Assembly: GCF_022163125.1 (NCBI RefSeq)
Contig: NZ_CP091881.1
Location: forward strand, 434,001 to 498,000
Length of the DNA: 64,000 bases
Source: Paenibacillus sp. HWE-109
Lineage (GTDB): Bacteria; Bacillota; Bacilli; Paenibacillales; NBRC-103111
Reading direction: 5' to 3'
This document shows, in pieces, positions 16,244 through 25,773 of this stretch. The position numbers and the translations under genes were made by a program. The stretch's first letter is position 1; the number at the start of each line of letters is the position of its first letter. Below the pieces are notes generated by a model. It was given only the letters and a program-made list of their open reading frames with translations. It had not been told where the DNA came from and made no database searches.

Positions 16244-17383
16244 TTGGCAGCAGCAGTTACGTATGAAGCAATTAAAACTTGCAAGCAATCGGGAGCGCGA
16301 CTAGGAAAAGTTCACACGCCTCATGGCGTCATTGAGACTCCTGCTTTCATGCCGGTTGGCACGCAAGCGACCGTTAAGACGATGAGTCCTGAGGAATTAA
16401 AGACGATGGACGCTCAAATTATTTTGAGCAATACGTATCATTTATTTATTCGTCCTGGACATGATATCGTGAAAGCTGCGGGCGGTTTGCATAAATTCAT
16501 GAATTGGGATCGACCGATTTTGACCGATAGTGGCGGTTTCCAAGTATTTAGTTTGAGTAATATGCGTAAAATTACAGAAGAAGGCGTTCAGTTCAAGTCG
16601 CATTTGAACGGAGATAAATTGTTCCTTTCTCCAGAAGTGGCGATGGAGATTCAGAATGCCTTGGGTTCTGATATTATGATGGCGTTTGATGAGTGTCCGC
16701 CTTTCCCTGCTGAGTATGACTATGTGAAGAAATCCCTAGAACGCACGACACGCTGGGCGGAGCGCTGCCTGCAAAGCCACAGCCGACCGCAGGATCAGGG
16801 CTTGTTCGCCATCATCCAAGGGGGCATGCACGAGGATCTGCGCAGGCTAAGTGCGGAGCAGTTGACTTCCATGGATTTCCCGGGGTATGCTATTGGTGGA
16901 CTGAGTGTTGGCGAACCTAAGCACTTGATGTATGATGTGCTGGATTATACAACACCTCTTATGCCTGCGAACAAACCTCGTTATCTGATGGGGGTAGGTT
17001 CTCCCGATGCTCTAATTGAAGGCGCTATTCGTGGAATCGATATGTTCGATTGCGTTTTGCCGACAAGGATTGCACGGAATGGGACATGTATGACGAGCGA
17101 GGGACGTCTGGTGATTCGCAATGCGAAGCACGCGACTGACTTCGGACCATTGGATCCCAAATGTTCTTGCTATACCTGCAAGAATTACAGTAGAGCTTAT
17201 ATTCGCCACTTGATTAAAGCGGACGAAACGTTCGGTATTCGCTTAACAACGATTCATAACCTTCACTTTCTACTACAGCTCATGCGTGATGTAAGAGGAG
17301 CTATCCAGGAAGATCGTTTGCTTGATTTCCGGGATGAATTCTTTGCCGCTTATGGGCTGAATGATAATGAAAGAGGATTTTAA
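16244..17383 (+). CDS. tgt: Queuine/preQ1 tRNA-guanine transglycosylase
   Basis: Exchanges guanine 34 for preQ1 in tRNA(Asp, Asn, His, Tyr), the step before QueA. 379 aa from the TTG at 16244; the ribosome binding site AGGAAGTGG overlaps the upstream in-frame GTG at 16235, so TTG is preferred. Visible: HTPHGVIETPAFMPVGT, the DSGGFQVFSL motif with the general acid Asp, GGLSVGEP, nucleophile Asp in FDCVLPTRIARNGT, and the zinc site CSCYTC...H near the C-terminus. Length is like B. subtilis Tgt. Confidence 0.96.
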   Translation: MAAAVTYEAIKTCKQSGARLGKVHTPHGVIETPAFMPVGTQATVKTMSPEELKTMDAQIILSNTYHLFIRPGHDIVKAAGGLHKFMNWDRPILTDSGGFQVFSLSNMRKITEEGVQFKSHLNGDKLFLSPEVAMEIQNALGSDIMMAFDECPPFPAEYDYVKKSLERTTRWAERCLQSHSRPQDQGLFAIIQGGMHEDLRRLSAEQLTSMDFPGYAIGGLSVGEPKHLMYDVLDYTTPLMPANKPRYLMGVGSPDALIEGAIRGIDMFDCVLPTRIARNGTCMTSEGRLVIRNAKHATDFGPLDPKCSCYTCKNYSRAYIRHLIKADETFGIRLTTIHNLHFLLQLMRDVRGAIQEDRLLDFRDEFFAAYGLNDNERGF

Positions 17384-17398
17384 GAAAGGAGGATACCT

Positions 17399-17707
17399 AT
17401 GTTACTAGCAGCAGATACTGCCAATACAGGTGCAGTTGGGTATTTGTATACATACGGACCTTTAGTGCTCATGTTTGTCGTACTTTACTTCTTACTTATT
17501 CGTCCACAACAAAAAAGACAGAAAACACGCAGTCAAATGCTTAGCGGATTGAAAAAAGGGGATAAGGTCGTTACGATCGGTGGTTTACACGGAACGATCA
17601 TGGAAATCACGGATGACATTTGTGTACTTCGTGTCAATGATGCAACGAAAATGACGTTTGACCGTTCCGCCGTCAATGCGATTTCTAAATCGGCAGCAAA
17701 GGAATAA
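17399..17707 (+). CDS. yajC: Preprotein translocase accessory subunit YajC
   Basis: 102-aa single-pass membrane protein that associates with SecDF in the Sec translocon. One transmembrane helix (about 20-40, PLVLMFVVLYFLLIRPQQKR) followed by a conserved cytoplasmic domain (GDKVVTIGGLHGTI). ATG preceded by AGAAAGGAGG and 15 nt after tgt; ends the queA-tgt-yajC unit. secD and secF lie 6 kb further on. Confidence 0.95.
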   Translation: MLLAADTANTGAVGYLYTYGPLVLMFVVLYFLLIRPQQKRQKTRSQMLSGLKKGDKVVTIGGLHGTIMEITDDICVLRVNDATKMTFDRSAVNAISKSAAKE

Positions 17708-17710
17708 AAT

Positions 17711-17750
17711 AAAAAAGCGAGAACCTTCAATCAGGCTCTCGCTTTTTGTT
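17711..17750. terminator. Bidirectional terminator between yajC and the PAP2 gene
   Basis: AAAAAGCGAG / CTCGCTTTTT with a short loop, A-rich on the left and T-rich on the right, between convergent genes. Confidence 0.85.
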
Positions 17751-17772
17751 TGGCTTTTTTTATAAGAGGCAG

Positions 17773-18609
17773 TTAAAGCTCATTATTCTTAAGTGGCTTG
17801 AGCAGTGCTTGCTCGCCAAGCACCAGTCGGCCTTCGGCGATGCGCAACCCGACTCTTGCAGCGACAACACCGAGTACAACACCTGCGCACATATCCGATA
17901 ACCAGTGGATGCCCAAGTAGAAGATGGTGAAGATGATAAAGGCTGAAGAGATAGGCACGAAGATTTTCCAAAATGTATTGCGGCTCTTCACCGCGATTAC
18001 AGCCATGGAGACAGAGATCGATGTGTGCAAGCTTGGAAAACAATTATCAAGTCCGGATAATGGACGATAATCTTGCTCGAAGGTAGGGAACACATCCAGA
18101 ATCAACAATTTGACATTAGGATGGAAGGACCACACTTCGTTCACTGGGAAGAACAGATAAAATGGAATAGCAACCATATAATTGAACATTAATGCATAGC
18201 AAATGGCGTAAAACAGCTTATAATTTTTCTGATACGTGTAAAGTGCGATAGAGGCAATCATAACGGACGGAAAGACAACGACATAGAAATAACTGCTGAC
18301 ATAGGTTAGGATATCATTATGGAAAAAGTTCTGGATCGCAGCTACGAAATTGCCTTCAATTCCATAAATCGATTTGGTGAAATCAGCGCGAAATTGCATT
18401 TTTTTTTCGATGATCATCTCAACTTTATTGAAAAATAAAATGGTTATGAGTGCAGCGAAATGAAGGACATATTTACGTGAAGTAAACACTTCTTGGACAA
18501 AGCTGCCGGCAATATTAAACGGGCTTGAACGTGTTGCAGCAATCAGAAAGACAAAGATGGTAATAACTATATAGACCGTTGCATGCGTCATGGACTGAAA
18601 CGGACTCAT
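17773..18609 (-). CDS. PAP2-family (AUR1/phosphatidic acid phosphatase-like) membrane protein
   Basis: 278-aa polytopic membrane protein with about six transmembrane segments. The PAP2 active-site motifs are visible near the C-terminus: CFPSLHTS (motif 2 Ser-His) and YLGIHWLSDMCAG (motif 3 His...Asp), the variant found in AUR1/inositolphosphotransferase-like PAP2_3 proteins. Expected to act on a phospholipid or lipid-linked phosphate at the membrane; substrate unknown. ATG preceded on the minus strand by AGGGGGA. Monocistronic; not part of the conserved B. subtilis order. Confidence 0.8.
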   Translation of the reverse strand: MSPFQSMTHATVYIVITIFVFLIAATRSSPFNIAGSFVQEVFTSRKYVLHFAALITILFFNKVEMIIEKKMQFRADFTKSIYGIEGNFVAAIQNFFHNDILTYVSSYFYVVVFPSVMIASIALYTYQKNYKLFYAICYALMFNYMVAIPFYLFFPVNEVWSFHPNVKLLILDVFPTFEQDYRPLSGLDNCFPSLHTSISVSMAVIAVKSRNTFWKIFVPISSAFIIFTIFYLGIHWLSDMCAGVVLGVVAARVGLRIAEGRLVLGEQALLKPLKNNEL

Positions 18610-18704
18610 GGTGTTTTCCCCCTAATATTGGAAATATATTGCGGCAATAACTTTGATATTATACCACAATCTGAGGGGGAAAGTGATATTTTCACGGAAA
18701 CGTC

Positions 18705-19094
18705 TTATTTTTTAGTGTTGACGCCAAGCATGCCGCCAAGCGCGCCAGAAACGAACAAAATGCCAAGCAGCTGCAGGGATTGCAGGTTCAGACCTGCATC
18801 GAAAGCCAGGAACCCCACGAGGAAAATAAGGATGAAATAAACAAATCCAACGATGCCTCCGTGGTACCAGCCGCGGTTGCCGGCTCTTTTACCTGAAACC
18901 CAGCCTCCAATAAATAATGACGCCGCATGGATAATTGTCGTTAGCGTATGTAAGGAGCTTTCTTGTGTGCTGGTTAATAGCAGAAACAAGGACGTTACTA
19001 TGGTTCCAATTGTCATCATACTTAATGAATACGTGAGTCCGGAAAATAAAGGAGACGTTATTCGAACCTGACTGACCGTTTTCATAGGGTTCAC
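18705..19094 (-). CDS. yrzE: TIGR04086-family membrane protein (YrzE-like)
   Basis: 129-aa protein with four predicted transmembrane helices (SLSMMTIGTIVTSLFLLL, LTTIIHAASLFIGGWVSG, GIVGFVYFILIFLVGFLAF, LLGILFVSGALGGMLGV) matching the uncharacterised YrzE/TIGR04086 family, which lies near yajC and yrbG in Bacilli. The GTG at 19094 is preferred (AAAGGA 9 nt before it); an ATG at 19085 is too far from the ribosome binding site. Function unknown. Confidence 0.75.
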   Translation of the reverse strand: MNPMKTVSQVRITSPLFSGLTYSLSMMTIGTIVTSLFLLLTSTQESSLHTLTTIIHAASLFIGGWVSGKRAGNRGWYHGGIVGFVYFILIFLVGFLAFDAGLNLQSLQLLGILFVSGALGGMLGVNTKK

Positions 19095-19194
19095 AGACAC
19101 CAGTCCTTTCTTATATTCGTTCTTTTCATTAACATCATTGTATGGCCAAGCACATAGAATTAGTACAGACTGTTTAAGGGGGAAGTGAATAAAT

Positions 19195-20538
19195 ATGACG
19201 GAATTTTCGCAAGGTCCTGTTCTGTGGCAGGCCATCGCGGCTGTAGTTATCTTTGCAGCGGCGTATATCTTCATCTTGATTGAGCGATGGGATCGCATGT
19301 ATACAGCGTTAGGCGGAGCCGTGCTGATGATTGTTTTGGGTATTGTGCCTATAGGCAAAGCCCTTACGACTTACGCGAATTGGCGAGTTCTTATGCTGCT
19401 CGCCAGCTTATTCATAATTGCTGGACTTTTTCAGAAGACAGGACTTATTTCATATGGGGCAAGCCGTATGATTCGCAAGTTTCGCTTGCAGCCTTTTACC
19501 ATTTTAGTTGGTTTATCCCTACTAGCCGCGATTTCCTCAGCCTTATGGGATAGCTTAGTAGCAATAGCTGTACTCGTCCCGATTGTGATGAGAATAGCAA
19601 AGATGATGAAAGTATCACCTGTTCCTTTTCTGATTTCTGTCCTGTTATCCGCTCATATCGGCGGAGCGTCAACCTTAATGGGCAATCTGCCGAATCGGTT
19701 GATTGGCGAATCGGTCGACATTTCGGCCGCGGATATGCTGCTTAACATTGGGCCGCTTAGCCTTATTTTGCTGGCAGTCGTTTACATCGTAATATGGTTT
19801 GTGTACGCCAGGCGGATGATCATAGCGGAGACGGGGAAAAGGGAACTGCTCAGCTTGCAGCCTGCTTCGTCTTTAACGGATGATCGCACGTACTTGATAG
19901 GCGGCAGTCTCGTTGCCAGTCTAACGCTAGTCGCGCTTTTACTGCAGAATCTCATGGGATGGCACGCTTCTTATATTGCAGCAACCGGGGCCATTCTCTT
20001 CTCCTTGCTCAATTACAAATCCATCGTTGGGCTTGCGAAGCAAAAGGATTGGCTGGCAGCGTGGATCCTTTTAAAGGACTCGCAATTATTATTTTTCTTC
20101 GGATTGTTTGTGATGGTCGGTGGGCTAATTCATGCGGGTTTCACAGGTTTAATCGCTGTCAAAGGCTTGGAGTTAAGTCAAGGCAATGTGCCTTTCTTAA
20201 CGAATCTTCTCTTATGGCTTACCGCCTTCGGATCTGCCATGATGGATTACATCCCTTATACGGCCGCAATGATTCCAGTTGTCAAAGACATGAGCAATGT
20301 AATTCTCAGTTATTCTTCCTTTACCACGGCTATGCCGCTATGGTGGTCTTTACTGATAGGAACTGCGATAGGAAGCGGGGTAACTTTGCTTAGTTCTACA
20401 ACGAGCATGTATGCGGCCGTATTGTCAGATCAGGAAGGCGGAGGATTGACACAGCGCAATTACTTTCTGGTGGCAGCGCCAATTTCTCTGCTTTTATGCA
20501 TCATCGCGACGATTTATTTCAACTTGTTTCTGCTGTAA
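19195..20538 (+). CDS. ArsB/NhaD/SLC13-type ion transporter
   Basis: 447-aa inner-membrane permease of the ion transporter superfamily (SLC13, ArsB, NhaD), about 11 transmembrane segments in two repeated halves. Each half shows the family's small-residue loop: GGASTLMGNLPNRLIG (about 160-175) and GSGVTLLSSTTSMYAA (about 392-407). Such proteins move arsenite, sodium or dicarboxylates; the substrate is not evident. ATG after GGGGGAAG. Not in an obvious operon with its neighbours, and no ars genes are nearby. Confidence 0.75.
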   Translation: MTEFSQGPVLWQAIAAVVIFAAAYIFILIERWDRMYTALGGAVLMIVLGIVPIGKALTTYANWRVLMLLASLFIIAGLFQKTGLISYGASRMIRKFRLQPFTILVGLSLLAAISSALWDSLVAIAVLVPIVMRIAKMMKVSPVPFLISVLLSAHIGGASTLMGNLPNRLIGESVDISAADMLLNIGPLSLILLAVVYIVIWFVYARRMIIAETGKRELLSLQPASSLTDDRTYLIGGSLVASLTLVALLLQNLMGWHASYIAATGAILFSLLNYKSIVGLAKQKDWLAAWILLKDSQLLFFFGLFVMVGGLIHAGFTGLIAVKGLELSQGNVPFLTNLLLWLTAFGSAMMDYIPYTAAMIPVVKDMSNVILSYSSFTTAMPLWWSLLIGTAIGSGVTLLSSTTSMYAAVLSDQEGGGLTQRNYFLVAAPISLLLCIIATIYFNLFLL

Positions 20539-20644
20539 TTGCCAACAATTGAATACGTAAATTCTGCATGATGAAGTACATCCGCGGTCAGAATACCATT
20601 GAACTCCGAGAACGAGCAAGAGCTTAGATCAGGGGAGGCCGACG

Positions 20645-21322
20645 ATGGATATTCTGACCATTTTTTTGCGCACTGTGCTGATTTACTTTGTCGTTTTTCT
20701 TATGCTTCGCCTGATGGGGAAACGGGAAATCGGTAAACTGTCACTGTTCGATTTGGTGATTTCAATCATGATTGCGGAAATTGCTGTTTTCGTTTTAGAG
20801 GATTCAGGAAAGCCGCTCTTGGATGGCCTTATCCCGATGGGGACACTGGTCATTATCCAAATTTTCATCGCTTACTTAACGTTAAAAAGCAGAACCCTGC
20901 GGCTTCTTTTCGACGGAAAGCCAAGCGTCATTATCAGCAAAGGCATGATCGATCGCGATGAGATGAAGAAACATCGGTATAATCTGGATGATTTGATGCT
21001 CCAATTGCGGCAAAATAAGATCATGAACGTCGCCGATGTGGAGTTTGCGGTGCTCGAGCCGTCGGGGAAATTGAGTGTCGTGGAAAAAGCGGTGAAAGAG
21101 TCAGAACCGGCAGAAGCGACGAAAGGCACTTTCCGATATGAAGGACTTCCGCTGCCACTTATTATGGATAGCAAGGTGCAGGATCAGAATTTAGAAAAGA
21201 TCGGGAAAACGAGGTTTTGGTTGAAAAATCAAATTCAAGTCAAAGGGGTTCGTGATTTCAAAGAGGTGTTTTACTGCTCAATTGATCACAGAGGACGGAT
21301 CTTTTTGGATCGCAAAAGATAA
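20645..21322 (+). CDS. yrbG: DUF421 membrane protein (YetF/YrbG family)
   Basis: 225 aa: three N-terminal transmembrane helices (about 5-85, with LRLMGKREIGKLSLFDLVISIMIAEIA, a hallmark of the family) followed by the soluble DUF421 domain (about 90-225, including MNVADVEFAVLEPSGKLSV). Family members in Bacillus are membrane proteins, some linked to spore germination; the role here is unknown. ATG preceded by GGGGAGG. Convergent with spoVB as in B. subtilis. Confidence 0.85.
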   Translation: MDILTIFLRTVLIYFVVFLMLRLMGKREIGKLSLFDLVISIMIAEIAVFVLEDSGKPLLDGLIPMGTLVIIQIFIAYLTLKSRTLRLLFDGKPSVIISKGMIDRDEMKKHRYNLDDLMLQLRQNKIMNVADVEFAVLEPSGKLSVVEKAVKESEPAEATKGTFRYEGLPLPLIMDSKVQDQNLEKIGKTRFWLKNQIQVKGVRDFKEVFYCSIDHRGRIFLDRKR

Positions 21323-21355
21323 GGCAGCCCATTCATGGTGCTACCTTACCCGCGA

Positions 21356-22921
21356 TTAGCGAATCATTTTCTTGCCCATATTCATTAAGCGGCTGATATC
21401 CTTCAGGCTGATCAGCCGGAAAAGCGTGATAAGCATCATGTAGGTCAGGAACCCAATGATGAGCGAGGTAACAAAACGGAGCCAATCGGCAGATGTCCAA
21501 GCTGTATACATGACGAAGTAGCTGCAAAGCCCGGAAAGGGCCATCGCTGCTCCTATTTTGCCGAAATCGCTTCCTTCCATACGGAATTTCAGCAAGCGTA
21601 CAACACTGTTCCAATGCAGAAGAGTCACTAATACGATGTTGACGTTAATCGCGAAGACAGCGCCGTGAATGCCCATTTCCGGTTTGCTGGCTAACCAATA
21701 GATCAGCACAAGCTTAACGATCGAACCGATTAACGTATTAACCAAAGCGGCTCCAGGCTTGTTCAAAGCTTGCAAAGTGGACTGCAAGGGAGCTTGGAAA
21801 TAGATGAATATGGCGATAGGAGCCATCATTTTCAGCATTACACCGACATCCGGTTGATTGTACATATACGTACAAATGGGTTCGGCAAGCACAAACATGA
21901 GAACGGTGAAGGGAGCACCTGTCACCAGAGCTAATTTCAATGATTGATGCAGACGCATATGAATGGTTTTCATATCCTTGCGGGCAGCGGCTTCGCTTAA
22001 TGAGGGAACGAGCGATACGGACAAGGACATGGTGAGTGCGCTTGGTAAAAGAATAATGGGAATAATCATGCCTTGCAGAGCGCCGTATTGCGCCGTTGCG
22101 AGAGAGGTGGAGATACCTGCAATGGCCAAGCTTTGCGCGATTAAGATCGATTCGAAGAGATAAGAGCTGGCGCCGATTAATTTGCTGCCTGTAATGGGGA
22201 CAGCTATTCGCATAATTCGGCGAAAGTTAGCTAATCGTCCTTTCCCTTTGGTGGAACCAATGTGAGCGTTAGGAACTTTGGGGGATGTTTTTTTGTCATA
22301 TCTGAAATGGATAGCCAGGACAACCAAACCGCCTATTTCACCGGCAAGCACACCTATCATCGCCCCGGCAGCGGCATATTCGATGCCATAAGGGATCATG
22401 ACATACGAGCAGACAAGCACCATAACGATACGAATTAATGTTTCCATAATCTGCGAAGTAGCGGTTGGAATCATATTCTGCCTGCCTTGGAAATAGCCGC
22501 GGTAAACCGCGGAAACCCCAATAATCGGAATCATGGGGCTCATGCACAGAAATGTGTAATAGACCCGTGAGTCGGTTAATAAATGAGAAGTAATCCAGGA
22601 GGCGAAGACCACGCAAGCTACTGTAAACAGGATGCTTAAGGCGATAGTGATGGCTAGAGATATGCGCAAAATACTGCGAATTCTTGTTTCGTTCTGCTCG
22701 GCTTCGGCTTCAGCGATTAATTTGGCAATCGCAATAGGGATTCCACCCGTAATGATGGTTAGGATAACAGACAAGAAGGGCCAGCCCATATGGTAAATAC
22801 CGATGCCTTCCGCACCGATGACACGCGGTAAAGTAATTCTCGGAATGAATCCTAATATGCGGTTCAAAATCCCTGCGGCCAACAGGATCATCGTGCCTCT
22901 GATAAATGACTGCTTGGTCAC
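21356..22921 (-). CDS. spoVB: Stage V sporulation protein B, MOP-superfamily flippase
   Basis: 521-aa polysaccharide/lipid II flippase-like membrane protein (MviN/MATE fold, about 14 transmembrane helices). SpoVB is needed for spore cortex peptidoglycan synthesis and is thought to translocate lipid-linked precursors. The product begins MTKQSFIRGTMILLAAGILNRILGF in the style of SpoVB. GTG at 22921 is chosen because AGAGGGA lies 6 nt upstream; the GTG at 22927 touches it. Same position as in B. subtilis, between yrbG and comN. Confidence 0.9.
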   Translation of the reverse strand: MTKQSFIRGTMILLAAGILNRILGFIPRITLPRVIGAEGIGIYHMGWPFLSVILTIITGGIPIAIAKLIAEAEAEQNETRIRSILRISLAITIALSILFTVACVVFASWITSHLLTDSRVYYTFLCMSPMIPIIGVSAVYRGYFQGRQNMIPTATSQIMETLIRIVMVLVCSYVMIPYGIEYAAAGAMIGVLAGEIGGLVVLAIHFRYDKKTSPKVPNAHIGSTKGKGRLANFRRIMRIAVPITGSKLIGASSYLFESILIAQSLAIAGISTSLATAQYGALQGMIIPIILLPSALTMSLSVSLVPSLSEAAARKDMKTIHMRLHQSLKLALVTGAPFTVLMFVLAEPICTYMYNQPDVGVMLKMMAPIAIFIYFQAPLQSTLQALNKPGAALVNTLIGSIVKLVLIYWLASKPEMGIHGAVFAINVNIVLVTLLHWNSVVRLLKFRMEGSDFGKIGAAMALSGLCSYFVMYTAWTSADWLRFVTSLIIGFLTYMMLITLFRLISLKDISRLMNMGKKMIR

Positions 22922-22992
22922 TGCCACTCCCTCTTCCGATACTTGACATACCTTATGAATATGCAGGTGTTGGTCAAGCTCATGCTAACATT

Positions 22993-23020
22993 TTGGGGAC
23001 AGGTACCTGCCAGGCAGGAA
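22993..23020. repeat. Overlapping palindromes resembling a REP-type remnant
   Basis: TTTTGGGGACAGGTACCTG followed by CCAGGCAGG holds CAGGTACCTG (23000-23009) and CCTGCC-A-GGCAGG (23006-23018). The GGGGACAGGTACC word resembles short palindromic repeats seen dispersed in Firmicutes genomes; only one copy is in this window. Confidence 0.35.
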
Positions 23021-23084
23021 AATCATGGATGACTAGCGAATGAGATAGAGCAGAAGGTAAATCACACCTTAGGAGGATCTCCCC

Positions 23085-23435
23085 ATGAACGGAGAAGATA
23101 ACGATCAAGTCCCTCATCATCCTGAGGATACAGAGAACGAACAGGCAGCAGAAGAAGACGCTTCGGTGAGCGTTGAAGAGGAAGAGGAGAACGGTCTTTC
23201 TGACACAGAACTCAATGAAATTATTGAGAGCTTATGTTTAAGCAAAGTGGAGGAATTCATCTTGCTCGGCTACGATCATGTAAGCGGCAAGGATATATGG
23301 GATTGTGTGAGTGATAAATATCGGAAGACCGGTGTTCCTTCGCTTCATCAAATCGTGAATGACATTTTATCACTGAAATCGACTCAGTTTATGAACTGGA
23401 TGACGATTAGCATGTATAGAGGAGCCCAATTCTAA
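23085..23435 (+). CDS. comN: Post-transcriptional regulator ComN
   Basis: 116-aa protein with an acidic, probably disordered N-terminus (about 1-45, many Glu/Asp) and the ComN domain (about 46-112, LSKVEEFILLGYDHVSGKDIWDCV, LHQIVNDILSLKSTQFMNWMT). ComN of B. subtilis controls comE mRNA and competence and interacts with DivIVA. The acidic N-terminal extension is longer than in B. subtilis. ATG at 23085 after CTTAGGAGGA; a small stem AAGGT/ACCTT lies directly before that site. Confidence 0.85.
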   Translation: MNGEDNDQVPHHPEDTENEQAAEEDASVSVEEEEENGLSDTELNEIIESLCLSKVEEFILLGYDHVSGKDIWDCVSDKYRKTGVPSLHQIVNDILSLKSTQFMNWMTISMYRGAQF

Positions 23436-23491
23436 GAATAGGGCTTATTTTTCTGTGAATGTGAAATGATAAGGATAGTTATCGACTTAAA

Positions 23492-23520
23492 TTGACTCGA
23501 TTTTCAGACCTGAGTATAAT
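23492..23520 (+). promoter_or_regulatory. Promoter of secD-secF
   Basis: TTGACT (23492-23497), 17-bp spacer, TATAAT (23515-23520): near-consensus sigma-A promoter about 30 nt upstream of the secD start. Confidence 0.85.
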
Positions 23521-23555
23521 AGGCATATTGAGTATCGAAGGGAGACAAGCAAGAG

Positions 23556-24791
23556 ATGCTGGATTGGAAAAGAATTTCGTTCTTTTTTCTTACGGTCATA
23601 ATTGTGCTCGGAGCCATTGGGGCAACAAGTCCTAGACTAGTAGAACGAATCAAGCTTGGATTGGATTTAAAAGGCGGGTTTGAAATTTTGTACACCGCTG
23701 AGCCTTTGTCGGCTGGACAACCTCTGACGAAGGAAACGCTTACGCAAGCGGCAGAAAGCTTGGCCAAACGTGCCGATACCCTTGGTGTAGCTGAACCTGA
23801 GGTCTATCCGGAAGGATCAGACCGCATTCGTGTGCGTCTAGCCGGTGTGGAGAACGAAGAGGAAGTCAGAACCTTGATGTCCAAACCTTCTGTTCTAACC
23901 TTCAGAGGACCGGATGGAACGATTTACATGAACGGAACGGATTTCGTAGAGAACGCAGCGAAATTAAGCTACGATCCGAACACGAAACAGCCGATCGTTG
24001 AGATCAAAATGAAGAGCAGAGAGAAATTCAAGGAAGTTACAACTAAGCTGGTAGGCAGCACCCTGTCTATTTACTTAGATGATGTTGTTCAGTCCACAGC
24101 ATCCGTTAATTTCCCGATTGACAGCGACTCTGCGATCATTACACAAACCAATGTAGCAGAAGCCACGAAAGTAGCCAAAATGATTAACTTGGGCGCGATG
24201 CCATTGAAGTTAACTGAGAAATATATTCAACGTGTAGATGCAACGTTAGGTAAAGCTTCCCTGCATGAAACAGCAAGAGCAGGTCTGATTGCTTCGATCT
24301 TAATCTTCTTATTCATGGTGATTTACTACCGCGTTCCTGGTCTAGTAGCAGCATTTACACTCATTACCTACGTATGGGTGCTTCTCGCTATTTTCGACTT
24401 TATGAATGCGACGCTGACCTTGCCAGGTATTGCTGCCCTTGTGTTAGGAGCGGGTATGGCAGTTGATGCGAACATCATTACATACGAAAGAATCCGTGAG
24501 GAAATTCGCGCGGGCAAAAGCATTCTTTCCTCTTTAAAAGCAGGAACCAAGCATTCGTTCCGTACGATTATGGATGCTAACGTAACCAACTTAATTGCCG
24601 GTATTGTCCTGTATTATGTAGGGAACGGTGCAATCCGCGGATTCGCGGTTATTACGATGATGAGTATTATTATCAGTATCTTAACGAACGTTCTGTTCTC
24701 CAGATGGCTGCTGCATCTTATCATACGAGGCAACTTGCTGAAGAAGCCAAGTTATTTTGGTGTGAAGGAGGCAGACATTCGTGGGCTCTAA
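23556..24791 (+). CDS. secD: Protein translocase subunit SecD
   Basis: 411-aa Sec accessory protein using proton motive force to help pull exported proteins. N-terminal transmembrane helix, GLDLKGGFEILY motif (about 30-41), an extracytoplasmic P1-like domain, then five C-terminal helices with GAGMAVDANIITYERIREE and HSFRTIMDANVTNLIA. It is separate from SecF, unlike the fused SecDF of B. subtilis. Overlaps secF by 11 nt. Confidence 0.96.
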   Translation: MLDWKRISFFFLTVIIVLGAIGATSPRLVERIKLGLDLKGGFEILYTAEPLSAGQPLTKETLTQAAESLAKRADTLGVAEPEVYPEGSDRIRVRLAGVENEEEVRTLMSKPSVLTFRGPDGTIYMNGTDFVENAAKLSYDPNTKQPIVEIKMKSREKFKEVTTKLVGSTLSIYLDDVVQSTASVNFPIDSDSAIITQTNVAEATKVAKMINLGAMPLKLTEKYIQRVDATLGKASLHETARAGLIASILIFLFMVIYYRVPGLVAAFTLITYVWVLLAIFDFMNATLTLPGIAALVLGAGMAVDANIITYERIREEIRAGKSILSSLKAGTKHSFRTIMDANVTNLIAGIVLYYVGNGAIRGFAVITMMSIIISILTNVLFSRWLLHLIIRGNLLKKPSYFGVKEADIRGL

Positions 24792-25707
24792 ACAAAGGTT
24801 TGATTTTGTCAAAAACCGCAATAAATTCTTTATCGTCTCACTAGCCCTTCTCATCATCGGCTTAGCTGTGATGCTGTTCTCCGGTATGAATTTCGGTGTA
24901 GATTTCAAAGCAGGTACGAATATTGACCTCGTGGTTGGCAAACAGTTGGACAAAGCAAAAGTGGAAGAAATCTTGCATACACTGACTACAAGCGGTGATG
25001 TAAACTCCAAATTTGCTGATCCAACGATTGGCGGCAACAATAGTGACCGCGTTTCAATTCGGTTCGACGATGTGTTGACGGACGATGTAGTAAATAAGAT
25101 TCAGAAGGCATTTGCAACGGCCTATAGCACGGAAGTTTCCAAAGAAATTAATACCGTTGATCCACAACTGGCAAAAGAATTGCTGCTTAAAGCCGTATAT
25201 GCGGTTGCCATTTCAAGCGTACTAATTTGTCTGTATGTAAGCATTCGTTTCGAATGGCGCTTTGCCATAGCGGCGATTATCGCTATCCTTCATGATGCTT
25301 TCATGGTTATCGCGATGTTCGCGATTTTCAGATTTGAAGTGAACTTGCCGTTTCTGGCGGCAGTCTTGACCACGATTGGTTATTCGATCAATGATAAAAT
25401 CGTTATCTTTGACCGTATCCGTGAGAATTTAAGATTTTCTAAGCTCAAAACGGACGAAGACTTGGTTGCACTGGTGAATGATAGTATCTGGCAAACGATG
25501 GCACGGAATATCAACACGGTTCTCGTTGTCTTGATTGCAGCAGGATGTTTATACATTTTCGGTAGTGAATCCATTAAGCTTTTCGCTTTGGCGAAGTTAA
25601 TCGGGTTGACAAGCGGAGCTTACTCCTCCATCTTCATCGCTTGTTCGCTTTGGTACTTGTTGAAAAGAAAATCCTTGCGTAGTTCTAAAAAGAAAGCTGC
25701 AGCGTAA
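24781..25707 (+). CDS. secF: Protein translocase subunit SecF
   Basis: 308-aa partner of SecD with six transmembrane helices; visible are FGVDFKAGTNID near the N-terminus and GYSINDKIVIFDRIREN in the conserved core (about 198-214). Starts with GTG at 24781 inside the 3' end of secD; the GGAGG in AAGGAGGCAG is within secD. Forms the Sec accessory complex with SecD and YajC. Confidence 0.95.
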   Translation: MGSKQRFDFVKNRNKFFIVSLALLIIGLAVMLFSGMNFGVDFKAGTNIDLVVGKQLDKAKVEEILHTLTTSGDVNSKFADPTIGGNNSDRVSIRFDDVLTDDVVNKIQKAFATAYSTEVSKEINTVDPQLAKELLLKAVYAVAISSVLICLYVSIRFEWRFAIAAIIAILHDAFMVIAMFAIFRFEVNLPFLAAVLTTIGYSINDKIVIFDRIRENLRFSKLKTDEDLVALVNDSIWQTMARNINTVLVVLIAAGCLYIFGSESIKLFALAKLIGLTSGAYSSIFIACSLWYLLKRKSLRSSKKKAAA

Positions 25708-25722
25708 TAACCATAATAAACC

Positions 25723-25750
25723 GGCCGCGTGTATGTTGCGCGGCCTTTGT
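25723..25750 (+). terminator. Weak terminator-like hairpin after secF
   Basis: GGCCGCG / CGCGGCC with a 9-nt loop followed by TTTGT. The T-run is short, so read-through into the CDF-like gene is likely. Confidence 0.5.
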
Positions 25751-25773
25751 ATCCGTTCAGGGGGAGTGTCAAG

